20,100 bases of DNA from an uncultured Clostridium sp. (GTDB lineage: Bacteria > Bacillota > Clostridia > TANB77 > CAG-508): the NCBI GenBank assembly GCA_946008205.1, contig CAMGAZ010000004.1:1-20100 (forward strand), written 5' to 3'. Position numbers and translations under genes: made by a program. A model generated the notes under the pieces. It was not told where the DNA came from. It made no database searches and worked only from the letters and a program-made list of their open reading frames with translations. How positions within the stretch are numbered: the stretch's first letter is position 1; every line of letters begins with the position of its first letter. This document shows, piece after piece, positions 12,557-20,100 of the stretch.

Positions 12557-15070
12557 TTATCCTTTTTCGTTTATTTTATAAGCTAATACTGTCATATCGT
12601 CTTTTTCTTTGCCGAAATCATTATCTATTGCTTCTTCTAAAATTATGTCTGCAATTCGTTGAGGATCATCTGTTTCAATCTTTTCCATTATTTCTTGTAC
12701 CCATAGTTCTTTGCTCATGTATTCTTTATTTGAGTCTATAATTCCATCGCTACACATGATTACGATATCCCCATTTTTTAAGTCATAATTATATTCTACT
12801 AAATCTATATTATCTAATATTCCAGTTGGCAAAGCTACTGCCTTTAATATTTCTACTTTTCCGTTTCTTTTAATAAAAGTTGGGCAAGCACCATTTTTTA
12901 TAAATTTCATATTTCCTTTATATAAATCTAAAATGCTTACGTCCAATGTCGCATACATATCATCATCTGTATTGGCAGAAATTGTTGTATTTATCAATTT
13001 TAGTGCAGTATCATTATTAAAACCCGATTGCAATAATCTTTCTAGCATTTTTATAGCAATTTTACTACTTTTTCTTGCTTCAGGTCCAGAACCCATTCCA
13101 TCACTTATCGCTAATAAGTATTTGCCATCTTCTAGTCTCGTTTGTAGTGTTGTATCTCCTGATATAATTGATTCTGATTTTTTGGCCTTTGCTATCCCCA
13201 CTTGTATTGTATATTTATCCTCTGTTGTAAATGTGTATACGCAAGTGTCGCCATTTAATCTTAACCCACATTTTTGTTTCTGCAATACCATTTTTTCTTT
13301 TAGAACTTTTGCCAAGACTCGTGCAATTTTTTTACAACTACACTCTTTCCCATCCACAGATTCGCACACACCTGTGTATAAATTTACTAGATATTTGCCA
13401 CTTTCTTCTTGCTTTATAGTAATATCTTTTAGTATTATGTCTTTTTCTTCTAGCAAAGTTTTTATTTGTTCTTTTTGAACTTTATAAATATCATTTTCTT
13501 CTTTTGTAATCTGATTTGCCAAATTTGATAAAGCTTCTGATACACCATTTAGTTGGCTTGACATAGTCTTTTTGTTTTCATCTAGTTTTTTCTTCCAAAT
13601 AAAATTTAATTTGCTTACTCTATAAGAAGAATTTATTGCTCTCACCATTTCATCTATATCGTTTTTAGCGACATAATCATCTTCTTTGGAATCTTGACTA
13701 AAACCCATTATATAATTATTATGGCTAGCAAATATTTCTACTATATCTTTTCTTGTTATTACTTCTCTTGAAATTAATACATTAAAAATCTCATCAAGAA
13801 TATTTTCGTTATTGTTGTATATGTCATCATATAGTAAATTTTCTTCTTTTCCATCTAAATTATTAAATAATTCTTCTTCAAATAGCTCTTGATTTGCTTT
13901 TTCTTGTTGTTCTAATTCTTCATCGGTCACTATAGTTGCCGCTGCATTTTCGTATTCTTTTGCAATTTGTGAAATTGTGCTTGACATATTATTTAATTTA
14001 TTTACTGTTTCTTTATTTTCTTCCAGTGTTCTTACCGTAGTTTCTGGCAATAGCATCGCGTTATCTACAAAGTCACTTATATCTATCTTATAAGACTTAG
14101 GAATTGCTAAAAGCCCTAACGCTGCGATTAATATTTCTTGAAACCTGATTATTTCTATATTGTTTCCATTTGCAACATATGAAAGAACTATATTTCCTAT
14201 AACGAATCCAACTATAACTCCAACTTTTCCCAATCTATTTAATAGTCCTGCTATCATTCCCGATATTGCATATGCCGCAATCATTACAGGTTCTTGTCCT
14301 GTTAATATTCCTACTGCAGTTCCAATGGTTATCCCTGTTGTTCCTCCAACAAGCATTCCATTTTTCCAGCCCATTACAAGTACTATTAAGATACTAAGTA
14401 TATTCCTTATAGAGAATCCAAATATATTTAGATTTCCAAAGCAATTTACTGCCAAAGCTAGTATAAAGCTTGCGCCCATTACTTCTTCTATTGAGAACAC
14501 TTTTTTTAATCGTATTTCCTTAAATACGATTAATGAGTTCACAAATACTTTGTATAATATAAATGTTGCTATAGCCACCATTATGTTGTAAAGTAAATCA
14601 TATACTAAAAAACCTTTAAACATCATTTTGACCATTTGTACAGCAAAAACAGCAAAAGACATTTGTATTCCTACTTTGAATTTTTCATTTCTTCCTTCTT
14701 GCTCTATTGGTCTTTTTATTAAAATGAAAGCAACAAATACTAATAGTGTTAATATGTAGAATAGTAAGCCACTTCCTCCAAATTTTATACCTGTTCCAAT
14801 TAATGTTAGAACACATACTATCGCAGCAGGAACTCCTGCTCCAAAACTAGCTGCTGTAATTGCATAGCCAAATGGTGCTACACTTGTGAATATTGAGCTA
14901 TCATTTCCTCCAATTAAAGATATCATAAATGACATGATATAAATTATAATATTGGGAATACTAAAATTTTTTCTTAATATTTGTTTTGTTTTGCTATCAC
15001 TACTTTCCGTAGCAAATTCAACATCCTCATCAAAAACTTCCTCTGTATTTTTTGATAAATTCTGAAACAT
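12557..15070 (-). CDS. spoIIE: Stage II sporulation protein E (PP2C phosphatase)
   Basis: An 837-residue SpoIIE; the B. subtilis protein is 827. SpoIIE sits at the polar septum in sporulating cells, helps shift the division ring, and dephosphorylates SpoIIAA, which frees sigma-F in the forespore. The N-terminal third (about 40-330) has many membrane helices. A middle region with coiled-coil-like stretches (about 340-580) follows. The C-terminal PP2C domain (about 590-835) has the metal-site motifs ISDGMGSGPEA (Asp at 657), CSDGIID (Asp at 775) and KEKDDMTVLAYK (Asp at 825). Start choice: the frame is open to a GTG at 15079, but AGAGGTGG covers that codon and sits just before ATG 15070, so the ATG is used. 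It stands alone between two terminators. Upstream, 15071-15361 is A/T-rich with a possible Spo0A box but no clear promoter. Confidence 0.96.
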   Translation of the reverse strand: MFQNLSKNTEEVFDEDVEFATESSDSKTKQILRKNFSIPNIIIYIMSFMISLIGGNDSSIFTSVAPFGYAITAASFGAGVPAAIVCVLTLIGTGIKFGGSGLLFYILTLLVFVAFILIKRPIEQEGRNEKFKVGIQMSFAVFAVQMVKMMFKGFLVYDLLYNIMVAIATFILYKVFVNSLIVFKEIRLKKVFSIEEVMGASFILALAVNCFGNLNIFGFSIRNILSILIVLVMGWKNGMLVGGTTGITIGTAVGILTGQEPVMIAAYAISGMIAGLLNRLGKVGVIVGFVIGNIVLSYVANGNNIEIIRFQEILIAALGLLAIPKSYKIDISDFVDNAMLLPETTVRTLEENKETVNKLNNMSSTISQIAKEYENAAATIVTDEELEQQEKANQELFEEELFNNLDGKEENLLYDDIYNNNENILDEIFNVLISREVITRKDIVEIFASHNNYIMGFSQDSKEDDYVAKNDIDEMVRAINSSYRVSKLNFIWKKKLDENKKTMSSQLNGVSEALSNLANQITKEENDIYKVQKEQIKTLLEEKDIILKDITIKQEESGKYLVNLYTGVCESVDGKECSCKKIARVLAKVLKEKMVLQKQKCGLRLNGDTCVYTFTTEDKYTIQVGIAKAKKSESIISGDTTLQTRLEDGKYLLAISDGMGSGPEARKSSKIAIKMLERLLQSGFNNDTALKLINTTISANTDDDMYATLDVSILDLYKGNMKFIKNGACPTFIKRNGKVEILKAVALPTGILDNIDLVEYNYDLKNGDIVIMCSDGIIDSNKEYMSKELWVQEIMEKIETDDPQRIADIILEEAIDNDFGKEKDDMTVLAYKINEKG

Positions 15071-15319
15071 CCTTACCACCTCTTACTTTTTAACTTTCGT
15101 TTTCATTAAGCCCTCTTTTGTATAAACTTTATACTGTTAGTATTTTAGTACAAGCTTAATAATTTGTTTGTCGTTTTTAGGTTGAAAGCTAAAAAAGTGT
15201 TTTACATCTTGTGATATATTTTTATTATATTTTTTTATTTTTTCTATTATTTTTATTTATATTAAAAAATATCAAAATTATTTTATCTTATTTTGGCACA
15301 AAATACAATACTTTAGCAT

Positions 15320-15352
15320 GAAAAAGAGTAGCCACAATATGTGTAACTACTC
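15320..15352 (-). terminator. Rho-independent terminator after ileS
   Basis: The hairpin has a GAGTAG/CTACTC outer stem (15326-15331 with 15347-15352), an inner CAC/GTG stem and a short loop. On the minus strand it is followed by TTTTTC. It begins 9 nt after the ileS stop codon. Confidence 0.85.
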
Positions 15353-15361
15353 CTATATTTT

Positions 15362-18300
15362 TTATTTTCTTACTTCTACGTCTATATCTACATGTTCACC
15401 ATTGATATTTGTATCTGTGTAAGATTCTCTTTGTACATTGTATACTACTTCATCAGTTAAAGTCTCATGTTTTATTTCTTCTTCATGTTTCTTTACTAGA
15501 TTCTCTAGCTTTTCGTTGTTTGCAATGTAAAGATTTATCCTATCTAAAACTTCAAATCCTTTGTCTTTTCTCATATTTTGAACCTTAGATAATATTTCTC
15601 TTAAGTCTCCTTCTTCTTTTAGCTCTGGTGTTATTGTTGTTTCTATAATAACTCCTATTTCACCTTCACCAGCAAATGCAAATCCTTCTTTTCCTTGCAT
15701 TGTAACTAATAAGTTGCTTGCATCTAAGTCTATTTCAGTATCATCTATCATAATAGGTTGTACTTTGCCAGCCTTTACTGTGTTTGCAAGGTCCATTTGA
15801 TTCATTTTTGCTATTTCTTCTTTTATTCTTGGTATTAGTTTACCATATTCTTTACCAAGTACTGGAAGGTTTGGCTTAATTTCAAAATTTACGTATTCTG
15901 ACATTTCAGCTCCAAGAACAACTTTCTTTACATTCATTTCGTCTTTTACTATGTTTCCGTAGTATTCTGGTAAAGTATCTACAGAAATTAGCATTTCTGA
16001 TAATGGTTGTCTATTTTTGATGTTAGCTGAGTTTCTAGCACTTCTTCCTAATCTGACTATTTTATATGCTAAGTCCATTTCTTTTTCTAGTTTTTCGTCT
16101 ATTTCTTCTTCATTTACTTCTGGCCAATAGCACAAGTGAACACTCTCTGGTGCTGTTTTATCCAAGTTGCATACTAAGTTTTGGTAAATTTCATCTGTCA
16201 TAAATGGTATAAATGGTGCTGCTACTTTTATTAGTGTTGTTAATACTCTATATAATGTTACATACGCTCCAATCTTTTCATCAGTCAACTCTGAAGCCCA
16301 GAATCTTTCTCTGTTTCTTCTTACATACCAGTTAGATAAAGAATCTGTAAAATCTGCTATATCATATGCAGCATTTGTAATATCATAGTGTTCTAGCTTA
16401 TCAGCAACAGATTTTATTAATGAATTTAACTTAGAGATTATCCATTTATCCATTACATTGTCAGACTTGAAATCTTTATATTCTAATGGATTGAATTTAT
16501 CTATTTCTGCGTATAGAACATAGAATGAATATACATTCCATAAAGTACTTAAGAATCCTCTTTGACTTTCTTGTACATTTTCTATAGATAAACGAGATGA
16601 TAGCCATGGTGCACTTGCTGTATAGAAATACCATCTTGTAGCATCTGCTCCAACTGTATCTAGTAGTACTAATGGATCAACTCCATTTTTCTTAGACTTA
16701 GACATTTTCTGTCCTTTTCCATCTAATACATGTCCTAATACTATACAATTTTCAAAAGGTGTTTTTCCAAATAGAGCTGTTCCTAATGCAGTTAATGTAT
16801 AGAACCAACCTCTGGTTTGGTCTATTGCTTCTGAAATATATTGTGCTGGGAAGTTATTTTTGAACATTTCCTCGTTTTCAAATGGATAGTGCCATTGTGC
16901 AAAAGGCATTGAACCAGAATCGAACCAGCAGTCTATAACTTCTTTTGCTCTGGTCATTTCTTTTCCACATTTTGGGCATTTTAGATGAACATCATCTATA
17001 TATGGTTTGTGAAGTTCTATGTCATCCGGTACATTTATCCCTTTTTCTTTTAACTCTTCAATACTACCAATACATTCTTGGTGTCCGCATTCGCAAGTCC
17101 AAATTGGAAGTGGAGTTCCCCAATATCTATCTCTGGAAATTCCCCAATCTATTACATTCTCTAAGAAGTTTCCAAATCTACCTTTTTTAATTGTTTCTGG
17201 ATACCAGTTTACTTTGTCATTGTTGCTAACAAGTTCATCTCTTAGCTTACTCATTGCAACGAACCAGCTCTCTTTTGGATAATATAATAATGGTGTATCG
17301 CATCTCCAACAGTGTGGATATGAATGTAAATGTTTCTCTTTTGCAAATAATTTATTTTCTTCTTCTAACCACTTGCAAATATCTTCATTACAGTCCCTTA
17401 CAAATCTGCCTTTCCAAGGTTCTACATCATCTACAAATTTACCATTTTTGTCCACTAAATTTACAAAAGTTATTCCGTTTTTCTTTGCAACCAAACTATC
17501 GTCTTCACCATATGCTGGTGCAATATGAACTATTCCGGTACCATCTGTTAGTGTTACATAATCTCCATGTATTACTTCAAAAGCTTTTCCTTCTACTTTT
17601 GCAAAAGGCATTAACTGCTCATATTTAACGCCTAATAATTCTGTGCCTTTATATTCTTTTAATATTTCATATTCTCTGTCTTTAAGTACTGTTGGTACTA
17701 ATTCTTTTGCTAAAACATATACTTCGTATTTTGGCTCTTCTTCTGTTCCAACATTTACTTTAACATCACAGTAATCATAAGCTTTGTTTACACATAAAGC
17801 TAAATTTGATGGTAATGTCCATGGTGTTGTTGTCCAAGCAAGAATATATTTTTCTTCTCCTACAATCTTAAATTTTGCAGTGCAAGTTAAGTCTTTTACA
17901 TCTTTGTATCCTTGAGCGACCTCATGAGAAGACAATGCTGTGCCACATCTTGGACAATATGGCATTACTTTATGTCCTTCATATAATAAGCCTTTCTTCC
18001 ATAATTCTTTTAATGCCCACCATACAGATTCAATATATTTGTTATCATATGTTATATATGGGTGTTCCATGTCAACCCAATATCCAACTTTGTTGGTCAT
18101 TTCTTCCCAAATATGAACATACTTAAATACACTTTCCTTACACTCTTTAACAAAGTTTTCTACTCCATATTCCTCTATTTGCTCTTTTCCAGATATTCCA
18201 AGCTTTTTTTCTATTTCTAGTTCTACTGGAAGTCCATGTGTATCCCAGCCAGCTTTTCTAATTACTCTATATCCCTTCATAACTTTGTATCTTGGAATTA

Positions 18301-18502
18301 TATCCTTCATAACCCTCGTTATAATATGTCCAGCATGTGGCATACCATTTGCTGTTGGAGGACCATCATAAAATGTAAAATATCTTTTCCCTTGATTCAT
18401 ATCAAAGTTCTTTTTTATGATATCTTTTTCCTTCCAAACTTTTGCAATGTCTCGTTCCATTCCAACAAATCCATCTTTTGTTAGTTCAACTTTTTTGTAC
18501 AT
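15362..18502 (-). CDS. ileS: Isoleucyl-tRNA synthetase, long type-2-like form
   Basis: A 1046-residue class I synthetase that charges tRNA-Ile with isoleucine in the cytoplasm. The HIGH motif reads HAGH at 56-59 inside YDGPPTANGMPHAGHI. The KMSKS motif is intact at 599-603. Between them is the CP1 editing domain, which removes mischarged valine, with the TTTPWTLPSN block. Cys pairs suggest zinc-binding knuckles: CPRCG near 191-195, HCWRC, CECGHQEC and CPKCG. The anticodon-binding domain lies at about 690-840. The length and the HCWRCDTPLLYYPKESWF region resemble the type 2 (eukaryote-like) IleRS group, which includes MupA. Its canonical HxGH is not the swapped GxHH form of some type 2 enzymes. 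AAAGGGGAG precedes ATG 18502. Transcription is controlled by the T-box leader upstream and ends at the hairpin just downstream. Confidence 0.97.
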   Translation of the reverse strand: MYKKVELTKDGFVGMERDIAKVWKEKDIIKKNFDMNQGKRYFTFYDGPPTANGMPHAGHIITRVMKDIIPRYKVMKGYRVIRKAGWDTHGLPVELEIEKKLGISGKEQIEEYGVENFVKECKESVFKYVHIWEEMTNKVGYWVDMEHPYITYDNKYIESVWWALKELWKKGLLYEGHKVMPYCPRCGTALSSHEVAQGYKDVKDLTCTAKFKIVGEEKYILAWTTTPWTLPSNLALCVNKAYDYCDVKVNVGTEEEPKYEVYVLAKELVPTVLKDREYEILKEYKGTELLGVKYEQLMPFAKVEGKAFEVIHGDYVTLTDGTGIVHIAPAYGEDDSLVAKKNGITFVNLVDKNGKFVDDVEPWKGRFVRDCNEDICKWLEEENKLFAKEKHLHSYPHCWRCDTPLLYYPKESWFVAMSKLRDELVSNNDKVNWYPETIKKGRFGNFLENVIDWGISRDRYWGTPLPIWTCECGHQECIGSIEELKEKGINVPDDIELHKPYIDDVHLKCPKCGKEMTRAKEVIDCWFDSGSMPFAQWHYPFENEEMFKNNFPAQYISEAIDQTRGWFYTLTALGTALFGKTPFENCIVLGHVLDGKGQKMSKSKKNGVDPLVLLDTVGADATRWYFYTASAPWLSSRLSIENVQESQRGFLSTLWNVYSFYVLYAEIDKFNPLEYKDFKSDNVMDKWIISKLNSLIKSVADKLEHYDITNAAYDIADFTDSLSNWYVRRNRERFWASELTDEKIGAYVTLYRVLTTLIKVAAPFIPFMTDEIYQNLVCNLDKTAPESVHLCYWPEVNEEEIDEKLEKEMDLAYKIVRLGRSARNSANIKNRQPLSEMLISVDTLPEYYGNIVKDEMNVKKVVLGAEMSEYVNFEIKPNLPVLGKEYGKLIPRIKEEIAKMNQMDLANTVKAGKVQPIMIDDTEIDLDASNLLVTMQGKEGFAFAGEGEIGVIIETTITPELKEEGDLREILSKVQNMRKDKGFEVLDRINLYIANNEKLENLVKKHEEEIKHETLTDEVVYNVQRESYTDTNINGEHVDIDVEVRK

Positions 18503-18536
18503 TAGATTCTCCCCTTTCTTCTAATAATTAATAATA

Positions 18537-18577
18537 ACAAAAAATCGCACATACCTGTATATAGGAAATGTACGATT
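18537..18577 (-). terminator. Leader terminator of the ileS T-box
   Basis: The hairpin runs 18543-18577: AATCG/CGATT base, a further five pairs with one G-U, and a CCT/AGG top. Six U residues follow on the minus strand. Its 5' arm holds CCTATATAC, which can instead pair with GTATAAGG of the T-box (18615-18622). The two folds exclude each other, as the T-box mechanism requires. Confidence 0.85.
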
Positions 18578-18823
18578 ATATTTACACAATATAATATATA
18601 CAAAATAATAACCACCTTATACAACATACCAATATATGTGCCCTTTATAACGTAAGGAAACGGCGAATCTTACTTTTATTTCAGACTGCAACTCAGAGGT
18701 GATATTCATACTAAATTAATTTAGAAGGGCTTTCACCATCCCCTACTCGCTTAGTATTTGGTCTAATATTACTTGTCCTCGTCATAGTTTTTGTTTCATT
18801 ATTATTTATCATTTTATTTTATA
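18537..18823 (-). promoter_or_regulatory. T-box riboswitch leader (tRNA-Ile) of ileS
   Basis: This leader of about 320 nt senses uncharged tRNA-Ile and lets transcription run into ileS when isoleucine is short. Stem I has the AGUA motif (18770-18773), the distal GATGGTGAAAGCCC element (18727-18740) flanked by ATACTAA/TTAGTAT pairing, and the specifier loop GAAT-ATC-A. The specifier codon AUC (18701-18703) means isoleucine. A GTAAG/CTTAC hairpin follows. The T-box reads AAGGTGGTTA (18609-18618); its UGGU (18611-18614) can pair with the ACCA end of the tRNA. The end of this T-box is degenerate against the usual AGGGTGGNACCGCG. The antiterminator stem and terminator are described in the terminator entry. 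Together the parts leave little doubt about the class; the exact fold is my reading by eye. Confidence 0.92.
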
Positions 18824-18829
18824 TGTGCT

Positions 18830-18858
18830 ATTATAACACATGATTGCTCTTCTGTAAA
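18830..18858 (-). promoter_or_regulatory. Sigma-A promoter of the ileS T-box leader
   Basis: The minus strand reads TTTACA, 17 nt, TATAAT: 11 of 12 consensus bases at ideal spacing. The predicted transcript starts near 18823. It lies 36 nt after the mgtE stop codon; no mgtE terminator is evident between them. Confidence 0.85.
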
Positions 18859-18893
18859 GATTATTTATAATAATTCAATTTTTAAACATTTTA

Positions 18894-20100
18894 TTATATC
18901 AAATATGGTAAAAATATTTTTGCTAAGCTTAGAAATATGAAGAATCCCAATACATCTGTTGCCGTTGTTAAGAATATTGATGATGATAGTGCTGGGTCTA
19001 TTTTCATTTTTTCCAATACTAAAGGTATCAGTATGCCACATATGCCTGATATTACAAGGTTTGCTATCATTGCTAAAAATACTATTATTCCTAAATATAT
19101 ATTTCCATATATTGCAGAAACGATTAATCCAGTTACCATTCCTATAATTGCTCCATTAAATACTCCTAGTAGAACTTGTTTTCCTAATAATCGCCATGCA
19201 TCTATTAAATCTACTTTTCCCATCGCAATATTTCTTATTATTATTGACACTGTTTGTGTTCCAGCATTTCCTCCCATTCCAGTTATAATCGACATTATAG
19301 AAGACAATGCAACAACTTGAGCTATTGTACTTTCAAAAGATTTTACTGTCATAGATGCCAAGAAAGCTGTTATTAAATTTACAAATAGCCAAGGTAATCT
19401 TAACTTTATAGATTCTCCAAGTGTGCTATCTAGTGTTTCTTCTTTAGCAACACCACCCATTTTCAAAATATCTTCAGTTTGTTCTTCAACCATTACATCG
19501 ACGATATCATCTATTGTTATAATTCCAAGCATTGCTTTCTTTTTATTTAATACCGGAATCGCAGTCAAATCATATTTTGATGCTATCAATGCAACTTCCT
19601 CTTGGTCAATTTCTGGTTCTACATACACAAAATGTTCATTTGTTATTTCCTCTAGTTTTTGGTCCTCTGGAGCTACTAGTATGTCCCTTAATTCTGCAGT
19701 TCCAATTAATTCTTTGTTCTTATTTACCACAAATATTGTATCTATTAATTCTGTTTTTGGTGCAATTTCTTTTATCTTTTTAATCGCATCTTCTATTACT
19801 AAGTTGCTATTTAGTGCTATATATTCTGTAGTCATAATACCACCAGCACAGTCATCTCTATATCCTAGCAACTGTTTAATTATCTTTTTATCTCCCTCTT
19901 TCATAAGGTTGATGAGTTCTTTGGCTTTTCCAACATTAATTTCACCTAAAATATCGACAATATCATCTTTTGACATATACCCAAACAATTTTAAAGTTCT
20001 TTTATTTTCTAAAAGTTTTATTATTCTTAATTGAGTTTTTAACTCTGATTCTTCTAATATTCCAGCTAATTCTTCATCATCTAGTTTCTGGCACAATTCT
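18894..20100 (-). CDS. mgtE: Magnesium channel/transporter MgtE, 5' end outside window
   Basis: About 402 residues are visible with no start in the window. Family members have about 440-475, so some 40-70 N-terminal residues are missing. MgtE is a dimeric Mg2+ channel of the cell membrane, gated by its cytoplasmic domains. In order: most of the N domain (helical repeats), then DDCAGGIMTTEYIAL, a CBS pair (about 90-215) with TIFVVNKNKELIG and YDLTAIPVLNKKKAMLGIITIDDIVDV, the linker helix, and five membrane helices. The pore signature GMGGNAGTQT and the late TTATDVLGFFIFLSLAK, whose Asp matches the pore Mg2+ site of Thermus MgtE, are both present. Many mgtE genes are controlled by an M-box; any such leader would be right of the window. 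The C-terminus is complete (TAA at 18894-18896). Confidence 0.95.
   Translation of the reverse strand, partial: ELCQKLDDEELAGILEESELKTQLRIIKLLENKRTLKLFGYMSKDDIVDILGEINVGKAKELINLMKEGDKKIIKQLLGYRDDCAGGIMTTEYIALNSNLVIEDAIKKIKEIAPKTELIDTIFVVNKNKELIGTAELRDILVAPEDQKLEEITNEHFVYVEPEIDQEEVALIASKYDLTAIPVLNKKKAMLGIITIDDIVDVMVEEQTEDILKMGGVAKEETLDSTLGESIKLRLPWLFVNLITAFLASMTVKSFESTIAQVVALSSIMSIITGMGGNAGTQTVSIIIRNIAMGKVDLIDAWRLLGKQVLLGVFNGAIIGMVTGLIVSAIYGNIYLGIIVFLAMIANLVISGICGILIPLVLEKMKIDPALSSSIFLTTATDVLGFFIFLSLAKIFLPYLI

Overview
The window is very AT-rich (by eye about 30% GC or less), and every gene I can support lies on the minus strand. The gene set points to a spore-forming low-GC Firmicute (Bacillota, class Clostridia or near it). 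The evidence is SpoIIE, a Spo0E-type phosphatase, a SleB-type wall hydrolase, a tRNA-Ile T-box before a long type-2-like IleS, strong AAAGGAG ribosome binding sites and clean TTGACA/TATAAT promoters. The species cannot be fixed from this sequence.

Layout in the direction of transcription (right to left): (1) the C-terminal part of an MgtE magnesium channel (18894-20100, 5' end outside the window). (2) A consensus promoter, an Ile T-box leader with specifier AUC and a terminator/antiterminator switch, then ileS (15362-18502) with its own terminator. (3) spoIIE (12557-15070) with a 15-bp-stem terminator. (4) A four-gene run with gaps of 13-33 nt: a membrane-anchored WG-repeat protein, an unrecognised 411-aa tail-anchored protein, acpS and tatD. 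tatD is split by a frameshift. (5) A DUF348-G5-SleB wall protein behind a perfect promoter; the tatD-to-wall-protein order echoes tatD-yabE in Bacillus. (6) An exonuclease III gene interrupted by two consecutive in-frame stop codons, then an AI-2E-family membrane protein. (7) rpsU, terminator, yqeY, and the M16 pair ymfF-like and ymfH-like. (8) A 48-residue Spo0E-like ORF that is easy to miss. (9) A promoter followed by three tandem small pilin-like membrane proteins (TrbC/VirB2-like), the last running off the left edge.

Most of the window is housekeeping and sporulation genes. The points most worth a second look are the tandem stops in the exonuclease III gene, the frameshifted tatD close by, the triplet of secretion-pilin-like proteins next to a Spo0E-like gene, the swap of catalytic domain in the YabE-like wall protein, and the WG-repeat/unknown-protein pair in front of acpS. 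I found no CRISPR array, insertion sequence, tRNA, rRNA or phage gene. I cannot claim a clearly new system; the pilin triplet is the best candidate, but its partners lie outside the window.
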